Shown piece by piece: positions 29,467 through 43,950 of a stretch of DNA of 64,000 nt. Under the pieces are notes generated by a model, which searched no databases, was not told the DNA's origin, and saw only the letters and a list, made by a program, of their open reading frames with translations. The translations under genes and the position numbers were made by a program. Positions within the stretch are counted from its first letter, which is position 1, and each line of letters begins with the position of its first letter. The DNA is from Neurospora crassa OR74A (lineage: Eukaryota > Ascomycota > Sordariomycetes > Sordariales > Sordariaceae). The stretch spans positions 3,162,001 to 3,226,000 of the forward strand of contig NC_026505.1 in assembly GCF_000182925.2 (NCBI RefSeq), given 5' to 3'.

Positions 29467-32400
29467 TCAATGGAGCAACTCCCCAGAATCTACCATGGCT
29501 TTGAACTCATCCTGTGGCTCCACAAACTTGTACGTCTCCCCTCTGCACACCCTATCCACCTCCTCCCTCACAAACGGATAGACATCCTTCCAAGCATTCC
29601 GCCCCATCCACACATCCAGGTGTCCATACCCAGGCACAACGCGCCTCTTGTAGCTTGTGTCGTCCATGCCAAAAGTATCACACAAGATCTCGTATGTGCG
29701 CTCGGTCGACTCTGGTGATAGCACGGCTTGGTCGCGGCCGACGAACAGCAGGAATGGGATGCCCTTGAGCCGTCGGATGTTCTCGGGCGTGTCGAGGCGC
29801 TGGCACAGGGGCTCGTTGGCCATGACGTGGCCCTCGGCACCCTGCTTCATCAGCAGGTGGAGCAGCTTCATGTTGACGCCGCCGAAGAAGCGGTCGATCT
29901 GCCGGTGCGTGGCCTCGTTCAGGTTGCTGTGGTTCCAGCACCGGCCGAACACCAGACTGGTGCGATGACAGGCCGCGTTGTTACAGATTTCCTTGCGTGG
30001 TTGAGGGTAAAGACGCAGCAGCTGGTTGAGAGCTTGCTGGACGTAACTGTCGTCGCGACTGGTGCTACAGCTGAACCAGTTACCGGCGAGGGCCTTGTAG
30101 ATCTTGTCATAGGGGCCGGTGGTGGCCTTGATCAGGTTCATGGTTTGCCAGATGGGGTTCATGAAGACTTGGGAGCAGGAGACACCCAGGAACCAGTCGG
30201 TTGGGATCGTGCCGTCGAGCATACCGGTAGAGAGGGCGACGCTGCCCATGCAGTGGGCGATGGTGTAGATCTTTTCCTTCCCGTAGTGCTCTCGGATGTA
30301 CTGCATGCATGCCTTGATGTCAAGACGGGCATCATAGGTCGTCCAGTTGTGCTCTGCAACCATGAGCTGTCCGATACGATGAACTGTGATGAACACGCGA
30401 TAACCGGCACGTCTGAAGTAGTTGACGGCGTTGTACCGGATGGTAGGAAGAGCAAAAATATGGTGATCAACTGCCGCGCCCGGAACCATGAAGAGGTTCT
30501 TGATGTTCTTCTTGTCGTTATCAGGATAGTGAGTTGGCTCCCACATATGCAAACGAGTGCAGACTCCATCGTCGGCATAGATGGCAAAGGATTTTGTTGG
30601 TGCTGTGTTGTTGACGTAGCCGGTGGGCATCATGCTTGGGTACTCGAGCGGAGTCAACGGCGCCATGAAGAGGGAGAGCGACTTGCGGGTGAAGAAAGTG
30701 AGGAAACTGGCGGCACTGGCTACCTTTTTCAAGAGGTTGCTGCCTGTTGGAGTCATAGTCATGATCTCGGAGAGAAAGTGCTTTGGCTGGATGTTCATGA
30801 TGCCCTTGGCGAGCACCTTGCCCCTCCTCCAAGCATTTTCATCGTCAAGATTGCTGCACATTCCATCCACATGCTCGCTGACGGTCACATAGAGTGTGCT
30901 AGTCGAGCGCCAAAACTGCAGAGGGTCTAGCGCAACAGACGAATCGACAACCTTGTAACCATGAAAGTGCAGCCTCCTGCCATCGACGCCGGTCATATCA
31001 AAATCATACGTCAAGTTCCGGGTACCAGGCGCCTTGTCATCAATGATGAACAAATTAAATTCGCCTCTCCGAACCATGAACGGTGAGCCGGGAATTGCGG
31101 GGCACACAAAGGTTCCCGTGAGCATGGCCCGATGCTGGGCATGTGAAAGGGTCCTAAAGGTGTCGAAAGCCTGCACACTGAGGAAGAAGCGAGCGCTTTC
31201 GCAGCGCGATTTGGCGGTCCGGTAGGCAAGCTCGTATGTAGACCGTTCATCCGTTTTCATGGTGGGATCATGGTGGATGAAGCCAGACATGACCTCAGTG
31301 AAACCCATGCCGCTCGAGCAAAGTTCCTTGGCCATTTGAATGGCTCGGGTTGCGTAGCCGAGACTGTGCCCTTCTTCCATGGCTTCAATCTTTGAGACAG
31401 TCCTCACTGGCAAATGCTGCTTGGGCTTATGTTGTGGCTCACCAAACAGATCAAGGATGCCGTTCTCCTCCTCGCTGATGTGCAAACCCTGGCGTTGACA
31501 GTAGGCTTCAACAGACCGCTCCGCTAGGGCAGCAATGGTGGCGAAAGGATTGGTACCCAGAGCGGTGGGGATCACCGCGGCGTCTGTAACGATGAGGCCA
31601 TCGTGGGTCTCACTTCCGAGTCCCGTGAATACCTCACCCACATGATTGGTGACACCGGTCCGACCCGTATTGTCTCGGGCCATACAAGCTCCGCTACAAG
31701 TTTTGAGATTTGTGTTAGTCCAACCATACGTGCCGCAGTATACTACTTATACGAAAGTTTGGTGGTGTGGAAGGAGTAACATACCCGATCGGATGGACTG
31801 TTATTTGCTGGTTACCCATCATAGCGTCGAAGGGGCTCTTGACATAGGTACCGCCAACAGCCTGCGTCGCTTGGGCCAAAAGGTTATTGAGCTTCTTGAC
31901 GTGATCACTTCGACCAACGCCAAGGAACTCGAGAACTGGCTTATCATCCTGCAAAGTCAACATGGCCTGGTTACCTGTGAGGGTGTTAGTTTTGCCATCA
32001 TTGGACTTTGCTCAAGCTTTATTTGGCCTGCTTACTGTCATGAGACATAATGAGATAAACCTGTGTCCTCTCAATGGCACCCTTTTTGAAGTAAGGACCT
32101 AAGAACCGGCTACCGTAACGAGCCAGAGCAGAGTGTGCTTTGTCAAGGACAGTCAGGTTCTTGGGCTCTTCACTTCCCGGCATCAAGTCTAGCATTGCTT
32201 GCAGGAAATGGGCGAGGGCGTGAGGAACCGAGCCCTCTTCAATGACGAATCCGTCCAGAGGGTTCTCTAGGTTATGCCTGCAGTCAATGACACTGGTAAT
32301 GCAAGGCCCAATGGGGTTATATGGCGAAGGGTGTGCCCGACCGATGCCGTTCACCGTCTCGTCGGTGTTGTAGCTTGTAGTGGAAGGTCAGCTTAAACCC

Positions 32401-33916
32401 GCTTCAGACAAATTTCCAAACAATTTCAAAAAGATCAAAACTCACCCAAACGCCAGTATGTCTCCATTACCGCTCATGTTCTGGCCGACCAAGTTGCTCA
32501 TCTCAAGTCCCATCGCTTTGCTTCTGAGCAGGATCTCAGGGGTTGCAAGGGCGCCAGCGCCCAGGAAGACTGCTTTTCGCGCCCGAACCCACATCAAATC
32601 ACCGTGAAGGTTTGCTCTGAAGTGGCCACGGTTGCGGCCATGCCAGGCAAAGTAGACAAGGTAGCCGTCATCGTTGCCATTTTCGTCCTTGGCCTTTTCG
32701 ACGTATCGCACCTCGCACTCGCAGAACAGTTCAGCACCCCAGTTCCAGGCATCAGCCAGATATGTAACCAGCGTGGTCGTTTTTGAGCCGTCGTTGACGC
32801 CAGTAGCGTCCTGGCCGGTCAAAGCTGATGCTGACATCTCAACACCACAGCTGTTTGGGCCGTTTTGGAAGCGTGTTGTCTGCTTGACCTTCCTCCACTT
32901 GTCACCATAGCCCATATACCGGGCTTGCCGCTTGAGGAGTTTGGCCTTGGGAAGCTCAGGCCAGTCATCAGGGTACTCTGCCGGTTCGAGCACTTTCTCT
33001 ACCTTCTCATAGTCTATGCCGAAGATTAGTATCCATCTTGTATACCACCTGTGCTCCGCAGGGCATGTGAGAGGATGTTCAACTTACACTTGTCCAAAGA
33101 GTCTACTTTGTTTCGTATCTCGGGAGGCCAAGCCTTCATGGCCAAGGTACCTTTATCGGCCTCCATGAAGACATTAGCGTTCATGAGACTTGTTCCACCA
33201 AGGCCTAGGAATACATGTTAGCTGACTCTACATCAAGCTTCTGCACGGGTATTCATACCATTAGCCACAACGGCATTTTGTCCCTTTCCGAAGATCAAGT
33301 GATACATGCCAGTGGGATCACCTGTCTCGACGGGTATGCCATCCAAAGATCCCGGTGCGAAAGTACCGGAGGTATGGAGTTCCTTAAAGGCATCCGCGGC
33401 ACCAGTAGGGTACTCGCCAGGCCACTTCTCTCGGCCACGCTCAAGAACACACACCGATGAGCCTGTGCGAGCCATGCGTGACGCCGCAACACCACCACCA
33501 TAGCCGGATCCGATAACCACAACATCGTAGGCAACCTGTATAAGTTCGACAGGCTTCGAGATTCTCGGAAACGCTTGACGGTCTTGGTCGGCCACATAGC
33601 TGCGCACCTTGGTGTTGGCTCGAGCGCGAGGACCCCCAGGTTGGTGGTCATGGATTCCTTCCGTCGGAATCTGGTGAGACTCTTGTTTGGACCGAGGGTA
33701 ATCTTGAGGATGTTGCTTGGGGCTCCTACGGGGAGTGGGGGGGAAGTCGGACGTGGGTGACTCGGTAAAGGAGGCGTCTGAGTCGCCGTTCGTATGTGTA
33801 GAGCCGACGAAGAGGCCAGCGGTGTCGGTTTTCACTCCAAGTTGGTGACCACTACAAGCCGGGGTCGGTGGAGGTGACGGAGCCCCGTTTGACTGGTGAG
33901 CTGATAGCCTATCCAT
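29467..33916 (-). CDS. GMC-type FAD oxidoreductase (cholesterol oxidase-like) fused to an alpha/beta-hydrolase
   Basis: Six exons on the minus strand (33916-33259, 33204-33088, 33013-32446, 32373-32036, 31974-31785, 31693-29467; introns 54-91 nt, phases 1,1,2,1,2) give 1365 residues. A disordered N-terminus (about 1-125) precedes the FAD Rossmann motif VVIGSGYGGGVAASRMA, the GLGGTSLMNANVF loop, and the GMC C-terminal signature VTDAAVIPTALGTNPFATIA. This order resembles mycobacterial ChoD-type cholesterol oxidases rather than glucose oxidases. The C-terminal third is an alpha/beta-hydrolase: nucleophile elbow TIAHCMGSVALS with Cys where Ser is usual, an Asp in FVGRDQAVLSPES and a His in GYGHLDVWMG. 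There is no signal peptide. The substrate is unknown; a sterol or another lipid alcohol is inferred. Confidence 0.85.
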
Positions 33917-36900
33917 CTTTTCAGTCCGGAGGATATCAATCTGTTCAAACCAAGTCTCCTGATAAAAGGGCTTGAGCTGAGGATGTCAATGAAGAGGCCG
34001 TTGTTGCCAACACAATGGGTATAAGGTGGTTATGTATCTTGTGGACCACAAATGGTAAAGAGAAAAGGAATGAAATAACTCTAACTAAAATCAACGCAAC
34101 ACTGATAATGAAATTCGAGATTGGATGGGGAGCTGAGGAGAGATTTCGACGCTGTTGACAGAGCGGATGGGAGACGTCAGGCTGATATATCTGGTGGCCA
34201 GAACGACCTTATGTTCTGCCCTAGTCCTTGGTATCCTAACTTTCTGATGGAGACGCCATAACGTGGCACTGGTCTAGCCCGACAGGGCAAAGGAGCAATA
34301 AGAGTTGCTCGAGAAGCTCCATGGAAGTGTGGGTGGAAAGTGTATAGACTTGTACATCGGTAGTGTATTACCTTACCTTACTTACTCCGTGAGGTATAAG
34401 CTGAGGAGGATGAGGGCTGTGCACTGCGTCGGTCTGTATCCGTTCCGGTAGAAGATCTGATACTTTCGTGTGGAGAAAGACGAAAACGGTTACCCGGCTC
34501 TGCGCTCATGGCTCAGTATCGGTATCGTGAAGGCGCAGTGTCAGCTCCGTCTTAATTTGAACCTTGCTCCCTGGTTCCCCGAGGCTGCGCGGAACCAAAA
34601 TACATTATAGCGGAAAATGCAAATCACCATTGGCCGAGGTCCGTACTCCGTACCCAGTGACGACAATGGAGGGTTGCAAGGGGTATGTACGCCGAGTGCA
34701 TTGCTAGCGTCTGGATATCCACCGAATTGTGCAATGGGACGGCATGGCACCACCATATATGAGAAAGCTCGAGTCAAAGATGCTGATTGTTGTCGACCAT
34801 CAAGACGGTGTGGGTACACGAACTGCAAGCCTCATGTTTCCCGAAGGATGGGGAGGGGGCAGTTCGTGTGGAGTTGCAAGCCACGGTGATTCCTACAATG
34901 AGACAGGAAGCCTTGCCTCTTCTATGATTTTGACAGCCCAAAAGAAATAAAAATGAAAATAAAAGTTTTTAAAAACGATAAAGGGGGGAGATTTCTTCCG
35001 TAATGTTCAACGATGATTTCTCTTGACTATGCGTATCAAGTGGTGTCGTGGTTCGGAATAGATGAGCCGGCTACTCCCGTCATCTATCCCAACGATACAA
35101 CTGACATGGCAGATTCATAGCCAAGCGAAGACTGAGCTGAATTCTTCAGGACCCATTGCGACTTATCCTTGCTGCTGTCCACGTCGATCAGCACCAGATC
35201 TTGCCTTTGCTTGGGAAACGTATCTGAAGCTCTTTCGGCCTGGAAATAATTGAGCTTTGCATGTGACTCTGAAGCCCCTGTCTTCCTGAGAATTTTGACG
35301 GCGTTGGCTGCCATTTAGGGTCGACCTTTCGATACGAGGATAGCGCCGCGAGGTTATTGTCGCAAAGGCAATTTGTGAGGGTGGATTGCAGCTCTGGTCA
35401 TGGATGCAGTTCGTGTTGTCCGGAGAAGGGTCTCGAGCCCTGCACACAGCAATGAAGTTGCCATTGGACGTGTTTGGATCATCGAGTGGTTGATAGCCCC
35501 TCTCGCCCCTGCACTTCTTGGCTTGAAGATGCTATTGCCGATCTTATTGGCCTGGAAACGAAGCTAGCACCCCCGGTGGTGATAGGACGAGCCCAAAGCT
35601 ACTGCCCGGAAGAGAGCTACGCACGAGTCTGACCTGCGAGAACTCTTCAGTTCTCAGTTCCATTTCCGTCTTTTCTCCTTCGTCAACTTGTTGTTGTCTG
35701 ATACTGAACGTTGTTAGCAATGCGCGAGTACTCAGATGCAAGGTCGGTTTTTTTTTCCCCTACTGTACTAGATACTGGGTATCACGAACGGCCCCCATGT
35801 GGCCATTGCCATTGTCGTCATCTTTCATTCCGGCTTATTACGGTTCATGTCCGGGCTGAACGCCAGAACGCCAGAACGCCAGAACGGGGACGTTGACTGG
35901 ATGCTCTCCACGATCCGATCACAATGTGGCTCAGCTTTCAGAGATAACGCGCGATATTTCCGAGAAAGGGGGACGTCAGAGAAAGAGGCACGGAAGGCAG
36001 TCATCGTCATGGAGAAACGAATGGGGATCGGTTCCCGGCGTAATCTTCAACCGGCCTGTTGCTCCTGCCGCTCTCCCGCATTTCGAGGTTGCATTCAGCC
36101 CTGAAGCAGGTGGGTGAGATGGATGATGTTCGTGCAGAGAAGGCCCTCACTCCGTTCTCGTGGCGGCCAGTCCGTGTGGTCGAAGAACGGGAAAGAACAT
36201 CTGCCTGGTCACGAGTACGCTGTGCATGTACTGCACCCAGAGCAGTCAACAATGCGACAGCAGGTGGTGAGATGGCTCGACTCAGCGCTATATTATGTAC
36301 GGTATCATGCCAGTTGCATGACACTTATCCGTCTGTGTTTCGGGAGTCGTTCATGATGACTGATCCAATCTGGGTATAAGCACCCATGGCAGCAGTGACG
36401 TTGATCTTTGTCGTTCCTTTCCCTCTTTTCTTCCCTTCTGGTAGCGCGAGTCTTTCCGAATCAGCGTGGGCTCTGTTAGTCAGCATCCACATGGCAAAGC
36501 TCGTTGGTGGTGAAACGATCCGTTGTCTCTACCTACCATGCTTACTCGGTAGGGCTGAGGCTGTGCTAGACGAGCTACGGACAACAAGTTCCCTTTTGAT
36601 GTTTAGCCGAACGACAAGGGAACAAAGGTTGACAAGGGAACGCAAGGGTGGTACACTATAAATCTCAGCCGCCGAGTGCGAAGATTGTTCGGTCAAGACA
36701 GTCCGGTGCAACGTAGATGCCTTTCTGTACTTGCATTGGGTCTGAAGGACATTTCTAGCCCAGACGACCTGAGTATGATCAACAACCTCAACCGCGCCAT
36801 GAATTGCTCTCTTTGAGGGGGAAATCTTGATGGAAAAAGAGGTTCTGTCCAGTCGCACAACGAAACAGGAGGCAACGAAGGGAACGAGAACCGGCCACTG

Positions 36901-39159
36901 CAGTTTTCACTCCTCGCCATCACGACGGTCTGGAAGCCAGTTTCTAGGCGCAGCCCCAAGAGGGAAGGTGCGACTCGACAGCCTTGCGATATAGAGGTAG
37001 AGGTAGTTACCAGCTGGACATCGTCGCTTCCATGCGATGGGACGGATCTGAGGAAGGGACAGCGTACCAACCGATTGGCATCTGCCGTGGTACGCACGTA
37101 TTATGGTAGTAGGTACACAGTACACGCAGCCATAGGTAAGACTCCAATGCTTGATGTCCACTGCATCGAGCGAAATCGATCTGACCCTATAGTAGTCCTT
37201 TTATTAAAGGCATCGAAAAATTGATGACTGCCTTGAGCGCCAATCTAGCCGTCCCGTCTTCCCTATAAGGCATCAGCAATTCAATTGGAATCATCCATTG
37301 GATCTCAACTTCCAGTGACACCAACATCGCATCACACCGTACCTTGCTCTGTGAAATGTCAGTCCAAAAGTGCTGACATCCAAGAATATCGCTTTCGTGT
37401 TCCCCAGCAAGCAGGCTCCCTCGTGATGCCTGTGTTCTCATTCAAGTCCCAATTGCATGATTCCTTGTATCGTCCCGAGCCAGCTTGTCCCTCTCTACTT
37501 ATCCAATTATTTGTTTTCTCTTTTTCTTTTTTTCTTCCCCTATCTGGTCCCAATTCGGACAAAACAAGTCATGGCAAGGTTGACCTCTGGTTACACCCGT
37601 TCTCGTTTCGTTTCGTAATTCCCTGTTTACTGGGTTCAAAGTGAATGAAGCCTCAAAGGTTTTGGTTCTTGGGTTATCAGGCACCTGATGAGACAGGAAT
37701 GGAAAGAGTAGCACCAACACAAGGTGACACCAAGCTGTTCCCCGTGGGGAGGTGTGGTTGTGCCGTCCGAGGATTGGCGAATCTGGAAATGCGTGGCGAG
37801 ATCATTTGTGCCAAGATATCGATATTGCTACGATGAAGAGTATGTTGAAGGAGGAAGGCATCGCCACCACAACATTGTTTCAACCCCCTGGACTTTTAAG
37901 TTCGGTGCTTCCCCAACTCCTTCACAGTGTTTTTTTTTGGATCATCATCACCCCTTTCGGTCTCAAGTTGTACAGAGGAAGCTGAACAAGGGCACGGGGA
38001 TTAGGCAACCTCCTTGTTTGTCGCTAGTTGTTTACTCTTGCACCAACTCTTAAGACCGCGCTAAGTACAGGAAACTGTTAGTGTCCAATTAAGACCCTAC
38101 CTCTCTCACTATCAATAGTCCAATGGGATCAGATACTCCAATACTCCAGCTCACCAGCTACGATACAGTGACGGAATGCGAGCCTCTTGTACATCCATAC
38201 GCTGGAAAAGCTGTGATGAGTCGGCCCCCATCTCCGAAAGCCGCCGTATCGAATCGGAGAAAAACAGAGGAACAGAAAGACTCGACAAAAAGAGTGAAAG
38301 AAAAAAAACAAGAAAAACAAAGAGAGCATCGTCTCAAAGCACATGGGATCCATGTATGTACGGTGCCCGCGAGTGTGATCCAGCAACATCCTCGACCCTC
38401 GACATCAGACAGCGCACATCTCGAGTCATGCCAACGACGCCTGACTGCCGCTACTTACGTTCAGAATATCATCCGGATCAGATTTGCGGCCCATTTTTGT
38501 ACAAAAAAGTACTTGACGATGTGTTGATAGTGATGAGTCAAAGTGAAGAGAGGTTGTCAGTAATCACAGAAACGGGCGACATCGGAATCTCTGAAACTCC
38601 AAAATTGGTTTCAATCTTCAACAAGAATGACATGATCAGGTGTTGTCTGCGGCGCAAGAGGTCATCGATGATTTATACGCAGTATTACCCTGATTTCTGC
38701 CAAAGCTGCGGGTACCAACATTTGACATGGCCTGGAAGAGGTTCGGGATTTTGTAACAGCCAAAGTTAGTTCTAAGTACAACAAACCCAATGGGGCGCAA
38801 AACAAGGAATTGGCAAAGCAGGCACACTTACATTTATTGACGTCCAATTTACACGCAACAGGGAATTGGGAGCACGCAGCCAAGTTTATATCACGGTCAC
38901 TAGGAATGCGTTGCAAGAAAGTCAAGTCTTGTGTGAATCGACAGGTAGGATATGAATTCACCAATGGTATATGTACATGGAAAGTCATCAAACCCGCCTC
39001 CGTCTAAAATAGACTCAAACGCCAAAAGAACCCAAGCCTGCTCGGTAAGATAGCATGGCAAACCCCAACTCCGGCCCGTGATTTTCATTGCTCAGTTCCC
39101 ATCATAAAGTTTTCCTTTTTTTCCCTTTCCATTCTCATTAAACGGTGAAATGACACCAT
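33917..39159. other. 5.2-kb region without recognised genes between the GMC/hydrolase gene and am
   Basis: The left end must contain the promoter of the GMC/hydrolase gene, and the right end the am 3' UTR. Open frames here are short or, like that at 38176-38769 (197 codons, Lys/Ser-rich), show no recognisable motif and no consistent exon chain. An 8-bp repeat (ACGCCAGA, about 35860-35885) and several CT- or GA-rich runs are present. I saw no transposon ends, tRNA, 5S rRNA or strongly AT-rich block. Small or lineage-specific genes and non-coding transcripts cannot be excluded. Confidence 0.4.
35857..35887. repeat. Short tandem repeat of an 8-bp unit (ACGCCAGA)
   Basis: Three to four copies of GAACGCCA/ACGCCAGA stand head to tail in the long intergenic region. 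It looks like ordinary slippage. Confidence 0.7.
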
Positions 39160-40651
<1,492 letters not shown>

Positions 40652-40798
40652 TTTGAAGGTGGTGAAAGGGATAAAAATAAATTAGCGGGTTGGCCACCGG
40701 GTATCGATAAAGTTGTGCTTGGTGGGAGGGCAAGATGGATGAGCAAGAGAACAAAGACGAGAGAGGGCACAGCTTTCTTGAGGAGGGGAGGAAAAGAC

Positions 40799-40804
40799 TT
40801 TATA
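40799..40804 (-). promoter_or_regulatory. Probable TATA box of am
   Basis: TATAAA on the minus strand, about 150 bases upstream of the am start codon. It would place the transcription start near 40770. It is the only good TATA match I noticed close to the gene. Confidence 0.45.
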
Positions 40805-41976
40805 CAAGATAGAGCTGGGGCGACTGGGGGAAGGAAGCAGAGGTAACCTTGAAGGTTTGGGGAGGAGCCAGCGTGAAGGAGGGGACCTCGACTGGGCGAG
40901 ACAAGACAGACGGAATGGAAGGGCCCACGGTCGGAGGTTCATTGCGAGGACGGGACGAAGCTACTACGCTTGTCCGTGACATCGGATCCTTGTTCCTGTC
41001 TCGATCCCCCCCTCGATCCCCTCGTCCCTAGTGCTTTCCCCGTCCTCCGAACATGGGAACGCCTGGAGGCGAGCATGAAACCACCACCACCTCGCCTGTA
41101 CACTATTTTTTTTTTCCAGGCGGCATTCAAATCCCGCGTTGCAGCCCGCGAATAATCCCAGCCGCAGAATGCCATTGAGGAATGGGAGCGTGGGGCTCAT
41201 GGGGGCACTCGGGGTGGTGGGGTTGAACCGGGATTACACCAGTAGTCCCTGTCAGTCTGTCACTGTCTACACTACTTGCTTGTATATACGTAGACGGGAT
41301 GTGGTGCCGCCTGGTTCTGCAATATGTATCAGATGCATCCAAATGTCGCTCTCCAGATTGGCAGATGTGGCCTGAACCGGCAGTGCGGACTGCATAGCGA
41401 CAAACGCGATACAATTCGTCGAGAAACTTTGTTCACCGGCAACGTTCTCGAGACAATATGCGTCATGTCTCGCGAGCGACGGAGACGCGCCTTTCTCCTG
41501 TGAAAATCTTTCCACCCTCCTTCTTTCCACATTCATCTGCACATGTACACGACTGCGTACATACGGCGTGGGATATCACAGCACAATGGAACAATTATTG
41601 ACCAAGCACTTGGGTGGGAGGGTCGCGTAGAATTGCCCGCTCTTCTAGACTTAAAGGTGTGACGGGCTGTGTCAACGTCATTTCTCTTATCAAAGCTCCG
41701 AGGTCGGCTCTCTTTTCTGAGCTATCGATAGTAGAAATATCCCGCTTTTTATTAACACTAATTACTACTTAGCGTATAAGGTAGGCCACAGCGAGAACAT
41801 GCCCGACGATGTTTCCAACTTGGAACGTAATTTGAACGTGCAATAGAGTCGTCACTGATCTATTCATCGTCAGCACTAGCCACTCCTGCCATGGCACAGG
41901 TTGTTCTGCCCGTGCGCAGAATTTTGCCAGTTGGGGCGAGAACTGAGCCCAGAAGTGAGACCCGTCCGTCCTGAAT

Positions 41977-42006
41977 CAAGACATGGCAGGCCAAGACATG
42001 GCAGGC
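41977..42006. repeat. Tandem duplication, 15-bp unit, two copies
   Basis: CAAGACATGGCAGGC stands twice head to tail without a mismatch, about 100 bp from the CCAAT box at 42103 in the am upstream region. Confidence 0.85.
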
Positions 42007-42102
42007 CGGGACTGCGCTTGCTGCGCAACCTCGGCGAGCTCCACGCAGGGCGCCACAGCCGCATACATGATGGATCGGCTGCTGTCTTATCGGCGCGTGT
42101 TT

Positions 42103-42107
42103 ATTGG
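42103..42107 (-). promoter_or_regulatory. CCAAT box, candidate core of the am proximal distal element
   Basis: CCAAT on the minus strand (in ACCAATAAAC), about 1.45 kb upstream of the am ATG and about 1.33 kb upstream of the inferred transcription start. That position fits the reported CCAAT-dependent element of am. Other ATTGG words occur nearby, so the assignment rests on distance. Confidence 0.4.
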
Positions 42108-43907
42108 TCGCCTCGATGGTTTGGTAAAAAGCTTATGTGAACAAGTCGTGAGTGGTTTCGTTCTTCTGCTCCATTTGGTTTCGCATGGGTTGCACGCTCG
42201 ACCAGCCCATCCTTTCTGAGGCAAAGATTGGACCACGGACCAATGCCAAGTTGCGCCAAACCCCAACTTCGCCCACTCATTGCCATCGCCGCTTCACAGT
42301 CGCTACCGCCGTCGAGCACTCCGACCTCGCAGGTCGCGTGTCGTGGCAGGCTGTTAGGTCAGCCATGCAACGCTGCGGCAGCATCAGGGTTTCATTGGAG
42401 GATAATGGGGTGAACGAGATACGATTTGTCCTTTTGCTAACGAATTGATACTTGTCATTGGACTGTTTGATCAGCTACCTGGGGAAGCCAGACCAGGTTG
42501 CAGTCCGAAACCGCCCTTGGAAGCAAGGCCCCTGCTTGCCATGCACTCGTCGCCGTTGTTGACTTGGTGTGAATGCATTCCCAAGTATACATCCTTGTCG
42601 CCAACCCCCACCTTCCCTCCTGGGATACACGATAACGATTCAGGCACGTGTCAGCGTCCCTGCAAACTGCAGCAATTGTTCAGCCTTGCAGGAGCTTATC
42701 AGTGGACGGAGGAGCAGTGAAAAAACAAAGTCAAAAGAAAAAAAAAAGAGAGAGAGAAAAGATAGAGAGATTGTGGTGTATCTCCGCCACTATCACGGGT
42801 CGCGGTCCGCTTCGGCGAGAACTAGATAAATACTCCTCGCCATCGACAACGAGCGTGGAAAAGTCTGGGCAGACAACCACACCACAGTTCAACGGGAAGC
42901 TACGCCGAGTTGATCCGCCAGCGACTATCCAAAGCGACAACGTCAAAAACTCGACATGCTGAAACTTCGACGATTGATGGACCATCGCCGGCCTCGTCGA
43001 GTACACTTTTCGGACCAGCCTCGGGAGTAGGTCTGCTCTCCGGTGGCAGTTTCGCAGCTCAATTCTTTTCTCCCACCAAGTGGTTTTCCGCCGGCTGGCT
43101 TGTTTCGGCGAGTACACTACACGACCAACAGGTCCATCCCTAGCGCGGCACAATCTTGCTCTTTACGTGGCGCCGAAATGAAAATGAATCCGACTCGCGA
43201 AAAGAGGCCACCCGTGAAGTGGAAACAAGCTTCATCACATCCTATTCTTCCCGATGGTCAGCGCCAACACCAGGGGCAATCCCGGCCGCTAGACGCCACC
43301 GACTTCGGGTTGCCAGTCATGTCAATGGGCGGGAACCCCCGACATCGTGCCCGTGCCCGAGTCCACATCACGGAAACACCGCCCGACCAGTAAAGGTATC
43401 AAGAGATCAACCAGTATCTCGACTGTACCCACACATCCGCCTCTCCCATCAACCCCGCCAAGCGACGATTCGGGGCTAAACGGCACCTAAACCCCATCTC
43501 CGAGCGGCCAACGCGGGTTTCCGGTGCTGCTGCGAGCACTTGCAGCCTGTCTGCATTGCAAGTGAAGCTTCCGCGTTCAACATACGGTGCGACCTTATCT
43601 CGCATGTGGGCGCTATATACGGGCCGACATACCCTTGGCGCTGGACTTCACTGGTACTGTAGCTGCCAGCTTGTCGCATCCAAGACGGACACCCATCTCC
43701 GCTCCCAGTTCGTACTTACCCACCATTCGTCTATCTTTTGCTTGGTTTATGTTTGAGGCCAGCGTACTGTGACTGATTGACCAGCCTCCACACGAATGTG
43801 GGCGTCGGCGATCTCGAAAACCACCGAGGTGCACAGTTGCCGGTGTATGGTTTGTACGAGACTTTGTGAATTACTTCACAGCAGCTTGCCAACTGCCTTT
43901 TGAGCCT

Positions 43908-43950
43908 GATGATGCGGCCAAGCTAACCTGGATGATGCGGCCAAGCTAAC
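43908..43950. repeat. Tandem duplication, 23-bp period, two copies
   Basis: GATGATGCGGCCAAGCTAAC occurs at 43908-43927 and again at 43931-43950 without mismatch, separated by three bases. It lies far upstream of am. Confidence 0.88.

Noticed and set aside
29728-30930. A 400-codon open frame on the plus strand
   Set aside because: It is antisense to the hydrolase part of the GMC fusion gene and shows no independent family motif.
38176-38769. A 197-codon open frame on the plus strand in the long gap next to am
   Set aside because: Low-complexity Lys/Ser/Arg content, no conserved motif and no exon partners. Kept only as part of the intergenic description.
33917-39159. The long gap as a RIP-mutated transposon relic
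   Set aside because: Base composition is not AT-rich, and no terminal repeats or transposase-like fragments were noticed. A RIP index was not computed.
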